The notes below the pieces were generated by a model that was given only the letters and a program-made list of their open reading frames with translations, did no database searches and was not told the origin of the DNA. Position numbers and translations under genes: made by a program. A stretch of 64,000 nucleotides of DNA from contig NZ_FCOB02000011.1 in NCBI RefSeq assembly GCF_001545075.1, forward strand, positions 154,754-218,753, in the 5' to 3' direction. This document shows positions 52,046-61,122 of this stretch, in pieces; the stretch's first letter is position 1, and each line of letters opens with the position of its first letter. This DNA comes from Caballeronia ptereochthonis. Lineage in GTDB: Bacteria; Pseudomonadota; Gammaproteobacteria; Burkholderiales; Burkholderiaceae.

Positions 52046-52954
52046 ATGCTCGAACGCGCTCATCTGATGGTCGTGAGAGAAGTGGAGCGCCAGGGCTCGC
52101 TGACCGCCGCCGCCGACGTGCTGAATCTCACGCAGTCCGCGCTGAGCCATACCGTGAAGAAGATGGAGCAGCAACTGGGCACGCAGGTGTGGACGCGTGA
52201 AGGCCGCTCGATGCGGCTCACGCAGGCCGGCCAGTATCTGCTTGGTCTCGCGAACCGGCTGCTGCCGCAGTTCGAGCACGCGGAAGCGCGCATGAGGCAG
52301 TACGCGCGGGGCGAGCGGGGCACCTTGCGGATCGGCATGGAATGTCACCCGTGCTACCAGTGGCTGCTCAAGGTCGTCGCGCCGTATCTCGCGCGCTGGC
52401 CCGATGTCGATGTCGATGTGAAGCAGCGCTTCCAGTTCGGCGGCATCGGCGCGCTGTTCGGCTATGACATCGACGTGCTCGTGACGCCCGATCCGCTGAC
52501 GAAGCCGGGCCTGCGCTTCGAGCCGGTGTTCGACTACGAGCAGGTGCTGGTCGTGCCGGAGGGGCACGCGCTCGCCCATGTGCCTCATGTCACGCCCGAG
52601 CAGATCGCGCAGGAAGTGCTGATCACGTATCCGGTGGAAACGGATCGGCTCGACATCTACACGCAGTTCCTGACGCCCGCGAACGCCGTGCCCCGGCGCC
52701 ACAAGGTGATCGAAACGACGGACATCATGTTGCAGATGGTAGCGAGCGGGCGAGGCGTGGCCGCGCTGCCGCGCTGGCTCGCGGAGGAGTATGCGGACTG
52801 GATGCCGATCGTCGCGAAGAAGCTCGGCAAGAAGGGCATCGCGAAGCAGATCTTTCTCGGCACACGGGAAGCCGACGATGCGATCGACTATCTCTCCGCG
52901 TTCATCGCACTCGCGCGCGATGCGGACTGGGCGCAGGCGCGCATTCGCGCATGA
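52046..52954 (+). CDS. metR: LysR-type regulator MetR
   Basis: 302 residues. The N-terminal LysR helix-turn-helix (LMVVREVERQGSLTAAADVLNLTQSALSHTVKKME contains it, residues about 7-41) and the C-terminal effector domain (GMECHPCYQWLLKVVAPYL, which is the MetR hallmark) are clear. MetR activates metE and binds homocysteine. Divergent orientation to metE, with a shared inverted repeat, is the expected arrangement. The start has AGGGAAGCCG before it. Confidence 0.92.
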   Translation: MLERAHLMVVREVERQGSLTAAADVLNLTQSALSHTVKKMEQQLGTQVWTREGRSMRLTQAGQYLLGLANRLLPQFEHAEARMRQYARGERGTLRIGMECHPCYQWLLKVVAPYLARWPDVDVDVKQRFQFGGIGALFGYDIDVLVTPDPLTKPGLRFEPVFDYEQVLVVPEGHALAHVPHVTPEQIAQEVLITYPVETDRLDIYTQFLTPANAVPRRHKVIETTDIMLQMVASGRGVAALPRWLAEEYADWMPIVAKKLGKKGIAKQIFLGTREADDAIDYLSAFIALARDADWAQARIRA

Positions 52955-53118
52955 AGCGGAATACCGGCACATCTTCCCTGTGACGGCGACGCTCCGGGCG
53001 CGAGACTGCGCGCCCGACGTGGGCTTTGTGTCGATTCGCGTGAGGACAGGCACAATACGCCTTCGACATCCGAGCCGACCCGCGAGAGGTCGCCGGTCTC
53101 CGCTCACTCATCGCTGTC

Positions 53119-54360
53119 ATGAACCCACAACGCCGCGCATCGAACTCCCCGCGTTTCCTGCTGTTTCTCGTTTGCCTCTTTGCTTCCGCCGGGCAGCTCG
53201 CCATCGACATCTACGTGCCCGCCCTGCCCGCGATGGCGCGTTACTTCGCCACCTCGCCGCAGGCGATCCAGTCGAGCGTGTCGGGCTACATGGCGGCGTA
53301 TGCGATCGGCCAGCTGGTCTTCGGGCCCATCGCCGACGCTTACGGACGCAAGCGCGTGCTCGCCTTCGGGCTCATCGTCTTCACGGCGGGATGCCTGCTT
53401 TCGCTTTCCGCAACGAGCCTCGAGACCTTCCTCTTCGCGCGCTGCCTGCAGGGCTTCGGCATCGCCGCGACCAATCTGCTCGCGAAAGCGATCATCACCG
53501 ATTCGTTTTCCGGGCAGGCGCTGATGCACGCGTTCACGTACATGTCGATCGCGTGGGGCGTCGCGCCGATTGTCGCCCCCGTGATCGGCGCGCACCTGCA
53601 GGAGTGGTTCGACTGGCAGGCGTGTCTCGTCTTTCTGCTGATCTATTCGCTCGTCATGTGGGCGTTTGTGTGGCGCTATCGCGAGACCTTGCCGCGTCCC
53701 GTGCATCTGGCGCCGCGCACGCTGATGACCAACGCGGGCAAGGTGCTCGCGAGCCCGGTGTTCCAGAGCTGCTTTCTCGCGCAGGGCCTGTGCTACAGCA
53801 TTCTGCTCGTGTTCAACATCGTCGGGCCGTTCATGGTGCAGAACACGCTGCACAAGCCGCCGACTTACTTCGGCTACCTCGCGCTCGGCATCGGCATGAT
53901 GTATTTTCTCGGCGGCCTGTCGAACCGCGTGCACGGTCCGCGGCTGCCGAACGCCGAGCAACGGCTGCGCATCGGTGCGCGGGTGATGGCGTGCGCGTCC
54001 ATCGCCATGCTGCTGCTCGCGCTGACGGTCGGCCTGCGCGTGTGGACGCTCGCGACGCCCGTGCTCGTGATGGGTTTCTGCGCGGGCGCGATGTACCCGA
54101 CGCTGATGGCCAAGGGCAACTCGTTGTTCCCGCACATCGCGGGCCTGACGAGCGCGATTCTCGGATGCGCGCTGCTGCTCGTGTCGTCGGCGATGATGGG
54201 GCTCGCCGGATTCGTTTCGGTGCAGGTCCTGACGCCGCTCGCGGTGTTCTTCGTTCTGCTCGCGCTGACGGTCGTCATGATGGTCACGCTGTTGCTGCGG
54301 CACCTCGAGCAATCACGGAACGACGAATGTGTCGTGCGCCGCGGAGTCGATGCGGCCTGA
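53119..54360 (+). CDS. MFS exporter of the Bcr/CflA (DHA1) group
   Basis: 413 residues, twelve membrane helices. The first helix motif LAIDIYVPALPAMARYF with its Asp, the 2-3 loop FGPIADAYGRKRVL and FARCLQGFGIAATN are those of the Bcr/CflA multidrug family. Substrate range could include drugs or metabolites such as methionine relatives. It is 164 bp downstream of metR and in the same direction but probably has its own promoter. Convergent with proQ. Confidence 0.85.
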   Translation: MNPQRRASNSPRFLLFLVCLFASAGQLAIDIYVPALPAMARYFATSPQAIQSSVSGYMAAYAIGQLVFGPIADAYGRKRVLAFGLIVFTAGCLLSLSATSLETFLFARCLQGFGIAATNLLAKAIITDSFSGQALMHAFTYMSIAWGVAPIVAPVIGAHLQEWFDWQACLVFLLIYSLVMWAFVWRYRETLPRPVHLAPRTLMTNAGKVLASPVFQSCFLAQGLCYSILLVFNIVGPFMVQNTLHKPPTYFGYLALGIGMMYFLGGLSNRVHGPRLPNAEQRLRIGARVMACASIAMLLLALTVGLRVWTLATPVLVMGFCAGAMYPTLMAKGNSLFPHIAGLTSAILGCALLLVSSAMMGLAGFVSVQVLTPLAVFFVLLALTVVMMVTLLLRHLEQSRNDECVVRRGVDAA

Positions 54361-54504
54361 ACGCATGGCACGTTCGTTCTATTTGCGGCCAGGCACCGTG
54401 CGAGGCAACGCGCGCCGCTTGATGATGCTCAGCGCGCGATAACCGGGCTGTCTTGCCGGATCATGTGCGGCAGCGTTCCACGCCTGACAAATACGCGCGA
54501 ACGA

Positions 54505-54981
54505 TTACGCGCTGGATTGCGGAGCCTTTTCCGCCGACGCCGATCGGGCCACACGATTCGATTCGAGGTGCACCGCGCGCGCGGCATCCGCCGACGTCAC
54601 TTCGCCCGCCGCGACGCCTGCGAGATCGACCCGCGCCGCGCCTTCGACGAGGCACGTCCAGTACCGGTTGCCCCTGCACCATACCTTGATGGCGCTGCGC
54701 AATTCGCGCTCGCTGAGCTGGAGCTCGGGCGCGTGCTTCATGAGATCCTCGAAGATGCCGACCTTCAGCGGGACCTTGGGCGCGGGATTCTTCGGGAATG
54801 CGAGAGGAAACCGCTTCTGCAGCTTGCCGATCGTATGCACGACCGGGTCCACGGGCTTCGACGGAACCGCCGGCGCGGGCGCCGGGGCCGGTCGCCGCGC
54901 GCGCGGCGGCTTTTTCGCCTTGGCCTGCTCAGCCTGCTTCGCGAGTTGTTTTTTCAGTCCTGCGAGTTGTTCGAAACCCAT
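54505..54981 (-). CDS. proQ: ProQ/FinO-family RNA chaperone
   Basis: 158 residues. The N-terminal part is basic and Ala/Pro/Lys-rich (disordered RNA-binding tail, about 1-45). The FinO/ProQ domain follows: VVHTIGKLQKRFPLAFPKNPAPKVPLKVG contains it (about 47-75), then IFEDLMKHAPELQLSERELR and AIKVWCRGNRYWTCLVEGAARVDL. These domains bind small RNAs and mRNA 3' ends. The start at 54981 follows AAAGGT; the frame goes further upstream without homology. The C-terminal tail of about 30 residues is variable. Confidence 0.85.
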   Translation of the reverse strand: MGFEQLAGLKKQLAKQAEQAKAKKPPRARRPAPAPAPAVPSKPVDPVVHTIGKLQKRFPLAFPKNPAPKVPLKVGIFEDLMKHAPELQLSERELRSAIKVWCRGNRYWTCLVEGAARVDLAGVAAGEVTSADAARAVHLESNRVARSASAEKAPQSSA

Positions 54982-55101
54982 TACGTCGTACCTTTGGAAA
55001 ACGTGCGTCAATTTTAGCAGCCCCGATTGACGCTTTCCGGTCAGCGGCCCCCGGCCGATGCGAGCGAACATCGCAGAGGCCGCCGATCGAAGGCACGACG
55101 A

Positions 55102-55368
55102 TCACTGTCCACCGGAATAGATATTGCAGAAAGGCAGCGGCGTGCAGTTGCGCGAAGCATCGTTCGTCCACTTCGACATCCTGCCGCTCGCGCCCTGACC
55201 GGCGCTGACGCCGCCATACGCGGTGTCGCCCGAAGGCGCGGCGCTCTGCGCGTTCTGCTGGCTGGATGCGGGAATGGACTGCAAGGTGTCGGTGGTCTCC
55301 TGTGCCTGGGTCAGGCTTCCTAGCGAGAACGCGGCCACCACCAAGGCCGATACGACAGCGGTTTTCAT
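55102..55368 (-). CDS. Small exported protein, function unknown
   Basis: 88 residues from the ATG at 55368 (MKTAVVSA). A signal peptide ending LTQA-Gln-Glu is followed by a Ser/Gln/Thr-rich mature part with two Cys (NCTPLPFC) near the C-terminus that could form a disulfide. GGAGATCG lies before the ATG. It resembles the many small periplasmic proteins of Burkholderia, but no family is certain. Confidence 0.55.
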   Translation of the reverse strand: MKTAVVSALVVAAFSLGSLTQAQETTDTLQSIPASSQQNAQSAAPSGDTAYGGVSAGQGASGRMSKWTNDASRNCTPLPFCNIYSGGQ

Positions 55369-55687
55369 GACGATCTCCTTCAATCAAGGCCTGCTGCTGC
55401 CTGATAGTCCTTTGGTCCTTTGCTGCGGCGGAATCGAAGCGCACGGATGCGCTGCGGCCTGGACCCGGTTGCGGGAGATGGTTTGCGATGGGTTGCCGGG
55501 TTCTTGCAAAAGACCTGCAACACGCGGATGTAGCCGCGCGTGGCGCTCGAGGTGACAGGGGCACCAGAAAAGCCGCCAGATCAATGGCGTGCGCGAAAAA
55601 ATTGCGCACTTATAAAACATATACCGAAGCAGGCGGAAAGTTAATCCTTCTGCTGGATGTGCGCCAGCCCGGTTTCGCGGACTCACG
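55369..55687. other. Intergenic region without a supported gene
   Basis: 319 bases between two minus-strand genes. A local AT-rich patch (about 55590-55640) with TTATAAAACATATAC may hold a promoter for the small exported protein. Open frames across it are not supported. Nothing else was recognised. Confidence 0.35.
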
Positions 55688-55933
55688 CTATGTGTTGTCC
55701 TCCGATGCGTCCGGACCGAGCCGCTCGAGAAGCTCATCGATCTGCTGCAACTGCGTCGGCAGCAGATTGCCGTCGCTCACGAGCTTTTTCAGGCGACGAC
55801 GCCAGTAAGCGGGCGGCAGCGCGGGATGATCGTCTCTCACCGACGACTCGATCACGAGCCGCAGATGCGCGATGTCGGCGTCCGTGAGGGCGAGTCGGCG
55901 AGCGTCCGTCAGTCGGTGTTTTCTGCGGTTCAT
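55688..55933 (-). CDS. Small conserved hypothetical protein
   Basis: 81 residues, highly charged, no signal or membrane segment. Predominantly helical, with a basic N-terminus (MNRRKHRLTDARRLAL) and a leucine-rich second half (LPTQLQQIDELLERLG) that may form a coiled coil. Similar small proteins occur in Burkholderia. Function unknown. It stands alone between the exported protein and the truncated SDR. Confidence 0.5.
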   Translation of the reverse strand: MNRRKHRLTDARRLALTDADIAHLRLVIESSVRDDHPALPPAYWRRRLKKLVSDGNLLPTQLQQIDELLERLGPDASEDNT

Positions 55934-56101
55934 GCCGCTTTTCTGAGGAATTTATTAAGTCCATATAGTGCACAGAACGCGCTGTGGCCGAACACCCTCC
56001 TTCGGGGGGTGGAGAAAAGCGGGGGCCGGGAGGGTTGAAGGCCATGAAAATGCGCGCGACGCCGATCACGACGCCGCGCGCTGCAATTGCATCACTCGCG
56101 A

Positions 56102-56833
56102 TCAGTTCTGAAAATCGGTCGATCGCGACAGTTCCGTCCACGCTTCGGTTTCCGCCGCGACATACGCGTTCTTTTCGGCGATCGCCTTCAGCGTGTCGGT
56201 GCCGAGCGCGAGCCGCAGCGGCGGCGTCGGCGCGTCGACCAGCGTGACGAGCGCCGTCGCGAGCTTTCCGGGGTCGCCCGGCTGGTCGTGATTCATCCCG
56301 ACGGCGAAGCGGCGCACGTTGCCCGAGGTCTGGTCGTAATCGTCGATGATCTCCTTGCCGACCAGGAGCGACGACGCATCCAGAAAGTCCGTGCGGAAAT
56401 AGCCCGGCTCGACGACGGTCGCGTGCACGCCGAGCGGCTTCAGCTCGGCATGCATCGCCTCGGTGATGCCCTCGACGGCGAACTTCGTCGAGCTGTAGAC
56501 GCCGAAGCCCGCCGCCGCGCGATAGCCGCCGATCGACGACATGTTGATCACATGCCCCGAGCGCTGGCGACGCATGACGGGCAGGACGGCGCGGCTCACG
56601 TTGAGCAGGCCGAAGACGTTGGTGTCGTACATCCGGCGGACGCCCGCGTCGCTCGATTCCTCGACGGCCGCGAGCAGCCCGAAGCCCGCGTTGTTGACCA
56701 GCACGTCGATGCGGCCGAACTTCTGCACGGCGGCATCCACGGCGGCCTTCGCCTGCGCTTCGCTGGTCACGTCGAGCGCGACCGGCAACAGGGCGGGCGA
56801 TTCGCCCAGGGGGCTGAAAGGCGCGCGCTTCAT
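56102..56833 (-). pseudogene. SDR lacking its N-terminal Rossmann half (truncated)
   Basis: 243 residues. The catalytic half is intact in appearance: LVNNAGFGLLAAVEE, NMSSIGGY, and YSSTKFAVEGITEAM (YxxxK present). However, the protein begins MKRAPFSPLGESPALLPVALDVT, so the first beta-alpha-beta unit with the TGxxxGxG cofactor loop is missing; related SDRs have about 45-50 more residues here. The ATG overlaps the MBL gene stop (ATGA). As the upstream frame is occupied by that gene, a deletion is more likely than a misplaced start. Probably inactive. Confidence 0.6.
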
Positions 56834-57717
56834 TCGTTCGCGGCGAGATAAGTCCACGCGAAGCCTTCCGCTGTCCGTTCGATCCTGCCCGCCGACGTCT
56901 CCGGAAAGTGTGCGGTGAAGACCGCGGCATGGCGGTCGGCGGCGCGATCGAGCAGCCAGGCGCGCGCGCCGCGCGCCTGATCCGGCTGCCGGCAGAATAT
57001 CGAGCGCCACTGCGGCCGATAGACCTGAATCGGACTGTGCATCACATCGCCGGAGAAGAGCGCGAGTTCGCCGCGCGACTCCATCTCGATTGCCATGTGT
57101 CCCACGCTGTGCCCGAAGGTCGGCCGGAAGCGGATGCCTTCGACGAGCGTCGCGCCTTCGTCGGGAATGACGCGCGTGAGTTCCGCTTCGATCAGCGGCA
57201 GGACGCTGTCCTCGTAGACCATGCGGCGCGGTTCGCTCTCGTGCGTGTCGAAGAATGCGCGCTCGCGTTCGCCGAACACATGTGTGGCGTTCGGAAACAC
57301 CGGTGTCCAGCGTCCGTCCTCCCATTGCGTGTTCCAGCCGACATGATCGACATGCAGATGCGTGAGCAGCACATGGTCCACCTCGAAGCGATCGAATCCG
57401 GCGGCTTCGAAGCGTTGGATCACGGGATTGTCGAGCCGGTCGAACAGCGCGCTGAAGGGGCGCGGCTTGCCGTTGCCGATGCCCGTATCGACGACGATCG
57501 TGAGCCCATCCTTCTCGACCACCCACAGATGCGTGCGCAGCGGAACCCGGTCGGCGTCGAGATCGAGGCTCGCGTGCCCGACGCGGCGCGCGAGTTCGCC
57601 CGCGCTCGCATCGCTCCACTCGGGATACAGCGTACCGGGCGCGAGCGCGAACCCGGTTTCGTCGATGCGCGTGATCCTCATGTCGCCGATACGGCAGGTG
57701 AAGGCTGCGTGAGTCAT
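56830..57717 (-). CDS. MBL-fold metallo-hydrolase
   Basis: 295 residues. Metal-binding motif HLHVDHVGW (His-x-His-x-Asp-His), then the downstream His in FGHSVGHMAI, Asp in FSGDVMHS and His in FTAHFPE. The first strand region is FALAPGTLYPEWSDAS. Members hydrolyse esters, lactones or thioesters (lactonase/glyoxalase II group). The start at 57717 (MTHAAF) directly follows the MFS stop; MRITRIDE at 57681 is an alternative. Lies in the yghU-lysR-deacylase transport unit, suggesting a linked role. Substrate unknown. Confidence 0.8.
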   Translation of the reverse strand: MTHAAFTCRIGDMRITRIDETGFALAPGTLYPEWSDASAGELARRVGHASLDLDADRVPLRTHLWVVEKDGLTIVVDTGIGNGKPRPFSALFDRLDNPVIQRFEAAGFDRFEVDHVLLTHLHVDHVGWNTQWEDGRWTPVFPNATHVFGERERAFFDTHESEPRRMVYEDSVLPLIEAELTRVIPDEGATLVEGIRFRPTFGHSVGHMAIEMESRGELALFSGDVMHSPIQVYRPQWRSIFCRQPDQARGARAWLLDRAADRHAAVFTAHFPETSAGRIERTAEGFAWTYLAANE

Positions 57718-57719
57718 CG

Positions 57720-59072
57720 TCAGATCTCCTTGCGCGCCGACGGGACGCGCCGCGTGGCCAATGCATAGAGCAGCGCGCTCGCCAGCGCGGAGCATCCGCC
57801 GACGATCGCGAGCGCCGTGCCGAGCCCCGCGTGTCCGCCGCCGAAATGCTCGTTCAGATAACCTACCGCGAGCGGACCGACGCCGCCGCTGATCGCGTTG
57901 GTCATGAAGACGAGCAGCGCGAGCGAGCGTCCGCGCATGCGGTTCGGCACGGCGATTTGCAGCGGCACCGGCGCGAGCGCCATCGCGATGCTCGCGGCGA
58001 GCGCGCACAGGCCGTACAGCAGGATCGCGAGCGTGCTGTCGGCGACGAGCGGCATCGCGATCGCGGCGGGCGCGAGCGCGGCCACGGCGCAGGCCGAGAG
58101 CATCAGCACCTTTTGCAGCGTGCGTTCGTCGGTGACGCGCGCCGCGAGCATGCCGGCCGCCGCCACGCCCATCACGCCGCCGATCATGTAGGCAGGCGCG
58201 GCCATCCGGCCGACTGCGGCGGGCGCGAGATGAAAATGCCGCATCAGCAGGGTCGGAAACCACGCCGCGTGCGAGTAGAACAGCGTGATCAGCGCGACAT
58301 ATGCGGCAAAGTACGGCGCGCAGAAGCGGTTGCGCACGAAGAGTTCGGCGAGCACTTCGCGCAGGGATGGCAGCGCCTCGCCGGCGGGCGCAATGTCGGC
58401 TTCGCGTCTCTCGGGCTCGCGCACCGTCACCGCGACGAGCGCCGCCAGCAGGAGCCCCGGCGCGCCGACCAGCACGAACACGGCCTGCCACGGCGCGAAT
58501 CCGTGTGACGCGAGCCGCGCGCCAGCGTCGCCGCCCGTTGCCGAGAGCAGCATGCCGCCGCCGAACAGCGCGAGTCCGCCGCCGATATACGGCCCGAGCA
58601 TGAAGACGCTGCTCGCCCGCGTGACTTTGCGCGGCGGAAAGATGTCGCTGAAGATGGAGAGCGCCGCGGGACTCAGCGCCGCTTCGGCGACGGCGGTGCC
58701 CGCGCGCGCGGCGAGCAGCTCGGCGAAGCTCGTCACGAAGCCGCACAGGGCCGTCGACACCGCCCAGATCGCCACGCACGCGGCGATCAGCTTCACGCGG
58801 TTGGCGCGATCCACACGACGCGCGATGAACACGCCCGCGGTCGCATAGCACATGGTGAACGAGAAGCCTTGCAACAGGCCGATCTGCGTATCGCTGACGG
58901 CGAGCGTGAGCTTGATCGGCTGCACGAGAATGCTCACGATCTGCCGGTCCAGATACGAGAACGCGAAGCACGTGAAGAACAGCAGCACGATGTACGTCGG
59001 ATGACGCACGTCGGGCGACGCGCCCGAGTGCGCGGCGTCGCCCTGCGGCGAGAGTGCGGGATGAGCGCTCAT
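57720..59072 (-). CDS. MFS transporter (Spinster/hexuronate-like)
   Basis: 450 residues, about twelve helices. N-terminal YLDRQIVSILVQPIKLTL, and ARRVDRANRVKLIA in the 2-3 loop, mark the family of MFS carriers close to Spinster-like transporters. The hydrophilic N-terminus of about 25 residues is Ala/His-rich. It stands 16 bp after the deacylase gene and 2 bp before the MBL gene, so the three form one unit. The carried compound may be the substrate of the deacylase or hydrolase; it cannot be read directly. Confidence 0.8.
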   Translation of the reverse strand: MSAHPALSPQGDAAHSGASPDVRHPTYIVLLFFTCFAFSYLDRQIVSILVQPIKLTLAVSDTQIGLLQGFSFTMCYATAGVFIARRVDRANRVKLIAACVAIWAVSTALCGFVTSFAELLAARAGTAVAEAALSPAALSIFSDIFPPRKVTRASSVFMLGPYIGGGLALFGGGMLLSATGGDAGARLASHGFAPWQAVFVLVGAPGLLLAALVAVTVREPERREADIAPAGEALPSLREVLAELFVRNRFCAPYFAAYVALITLFYSHAAWFPTLLMRHFHLAPAAVGRMAAPAYMIGGVMGVAAAGMLAARVTDERTLQKVLMLSACAVAALAPAAIAMPLVADSTLAILLYGLCALAASIAMALAPVPLQIAVPNRMRGRSLALLVFMTNAISGGVGPLAVGYLNEHFGGGHAGLGTALAIVGGCSALASALLYALATRRVPSARKEI

Positions 59073-59088
59073 GCGGGCTCCTTCGTGG

Positions 59089-60105
59089 TCAGTCGAGAGA
59101 GGATTCGGATGCGAGCAGCGCGATGCAGTCGCCCGCTTCGACGCGCGCGAAGGTGCGCGCGCACATCACGCGGCCGTCGCCGCGAAACGCGATCTCGCGC
59201 GGCGCGCGCCACGGCTCGTGCGGATCGAAGAGACGGCCCGCGAGCTGGCCTTCGCGCACGTCGTCGTCGAGCGCGAAGGCGGGTTCGAAGACGCCGGCGT
59301 GCGGCGCATGGACGTAGTGCCGCGCCCCTTCGACACGCAGACAGCGCGTCTGCGGTGGCGGCGCGAGGCGCTCGGCCTGGACGACGCCCAGGCGCTGCAA
59401 CACACGCTGCAAGCCGCTCTCGACGATGGCCAGATTGCGCGCATCGCAGCCCGCATGGCCGCCGAACTCGCCGCAGAGAAACAACGTGCCGTGACGCTCC
59501 GCCGCCGCCGCGAAGGTGCGGTCCTCGCCCAGCAGATCCATGACCATCGTGTTCGGCGCGCCGAACGCGCGCACGAGATCGAGATAGCGCCCACGCCGTT
59601 GCGGATCGCTCGCGGGCGGCGGCGAGGCGAGCAGCGTCGGCGCATGCTCGAACGAGGCGCCGCCCGCATGAAAGTCGAACACGATATCCGCGCGCGGCAG
59701 CAGCTCGGCCTCGATGTAATGCGCGATCATCTCGGTGGGCATGCCGTGGCGCGCGCCGGGAAAGAGCCGGTTGAGATTGCCGCCGTCGATGGGCGACGTG
59801 CGCGTGCCGTTCAGGAACGCCGGGAAGTTGAGCGCCGGAATGACGATCAGCCGGCCGCGAATCGAAAGCGTCGGCATGCGCTGGACCAGCTTCATCAGCG
59901 CGACGGGGCCTTCGTATTCGTCGCCGTGATTGCCGCCCGTGAGCACGACGGTGGGACCGTCGCCCGAATTCAGGACGGCGAGCGGAATCGGAATGTGACC
60001 GTATGCGGAGCGGTCGTGCGAGTACGGCAGACGAAGCGTGCCGGTCTGAAAACCTATGCGTTCGTAATCGATGTCTGTGGCGATGAGCGATGCGGGCGTG
60101 GACAT
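59089..60105 (-). CDS. Succinylglutamate desuccinylase/aspartoacylase-family deacylase (DoeB-like)
   Basis: 338 residues, M14-type zinc amidohydrolase. Zinc ligands and catalytic residues appear in LTGGNHGDEYEGPVAL (His and Glu), PIDGGNLNRLFPG (substrate binding) and DFHAGGASFEH (His). Closest in overall plan to N-alpha-acetyl-diaminobutyrate deacetylases. It would release an amino acid from an N-acyl compound. Same operon as the LysR regulator upstream and the MFS carrier downstream, consistent with uptake and deacylation of one compound. Confidence 0.75.
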   Translation of the reverse strand: MSTPASLIATDIDYERIGFQTGTLRLPYSHDRSAYGHIPIPLAVLNSGDGPTVVLTGGNHGDEYEGPVALMKLVQRMPTLSIRGRLIVIPALNFPAFLNGTRTSPIDGGNLNRLFPGARHGMPTEMIAHYIEAELLPRADIVFDFHAGGASFEHAPTLLASPPPASDPQRRGRYLDLVRAFGAPNTMVMDLLGEDRTFAAAAERHGTLFLCGEFGGHAGCDARNLAIVESGLQRVLQRLGVVQAERLAPPPQTRCLRVEGARHYVHAPHAGVFEPAFALDDDVREGQLAGRLFDPHEPWRAPREIAFRGDGRVMCARTFARVEAGDCIALLASESSLD

Positions 60106-60202
60106 GAGCGGATATCGGATCGAGTGGGTTCGACTCCACTATCGATGACGATGATCCCCGTGGCCAATGCCGTTTTCTGCAGCTGCCGATGCCTTGCGGG
60201 CA

Positions 60203-61099
60203 TCACTGTCGCGGGGCGCCTTGCGCCTTCAGCAGATCGATGAAGCGTTGCAGCGCCGCATTGCCGTGCTGCGCGAGAAAGCAGAATTCCAGCGGCAGAC
60301 GCACCGAAAGATCCCGCACCTCGACGAAGCGCACGCGCGCGGGCGGCCGCTCGCGGTTCGCTGCATTCACCAGCGCCGCGCCCACGCCCGCCGCCACGAG
60401 CGAAAGAATCGCGGTTTCGGTGGACGCTTCCTGACGGATGTCGAGTGTCAGGCCGCGCTCGGCGCATGCGGAGATGAGACGGTCGTAGTACGCGGCATAC
60501 ACGTGACGCGGAAACGCGATGAAGGGCATCCCGGACAACTCGCGCGCGTCGACCGGTCCTTCCTTGCCGAGCGGGCACTGCTCGGGCACGGCGAGCACCA
60601 CGTTCTGTTCGAGGAGCGGCAGGCTCGTGAAGCCATCGGGCAACGCGCCGAAGCGATAGCAGAAGCCGCCGTCGAGGCGTTCGGCCGCGATGGCGTCGAG
60701 CTGCTCGGGCGTGTTCATCGGCTGAAGTTCGAGCGCGACCTCGCTCGCCGCTTGCTGAAACGCGTTGAGCGCCGACAGCACGAGCCCGCTCCACGAAGCG
60801 TTCTCGACGAAGCCCACGCGCAAATGCCCGTGCACGCCCGACGCGATCCGGTGCGCGAGCCGGTTCGCCGCATCCACGCGCGCGAGAATGTCGCGCGCCT
60901 CGCCGAGATACGCGAGCCCGGCGGGCGTGAGCTTCAGCCCGCGCGGCGTGCGCTCGAACAGCGCCGCGCCGATCGCTTCCTCCAGGTCCTGAATCTGCCG
61001 CGAGATGGCCGGCTGCGTGACGTGCAAGTGCTCGGAGGCGGCGCGCACGCTGCGCAGCTCGGCAACGGCGATGAAATACCGCAGATGACGAAGCTCCAT
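60203..61099 (-). CDS. LysR-family transcriptional regulator
   Basis: 298 residues from the ATG at 61099 (MELRHLRYF, the usual LysR opening); an ATG at 61123 overlapping the yghU stop would add 8 residues. Helix-turn-helix VRAASEHLHVTQPAISRQIQ, then the effector-binding domain with GHLRVGFVENASWSG, IAFPRHVYAAYYD and AILSLVAAGVGAALV. Same strand as the deacylase, MFS and MBL genes downstream, so it likely regulates them, possibly autogenously. The effector is unknown. Confidence 0.87.
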   Translation of the reverse strand: MELRHLRYFIAVAELRSVRAASEHLHVTQPAISRQIQDLEEAIGAALFERTPRGLKLTPAGLAYLGEARDILARVDAANRLAHRIASGVHGHLRVGFVENASWSGLVLSALNAFQQAASEVALELQPMNTPEQLDAIAAERLDGGFCYRFGALPDGFTSLPLLEQNVVLAVPEQCPLGKEGPVDARELSGMPFIAFPRHVYAAYYDRLISACAERGLTLDIRQEASTETAILSLVAAGVGAALVNAANRERPPARVRFVEVRDLSVRLPLEFCFLAQHGNAALQRFIDLLKAQGAPRQ

Positions 61100-61122
61100 G
61101 GAACGCGCGGCCGGGCGCTCCA

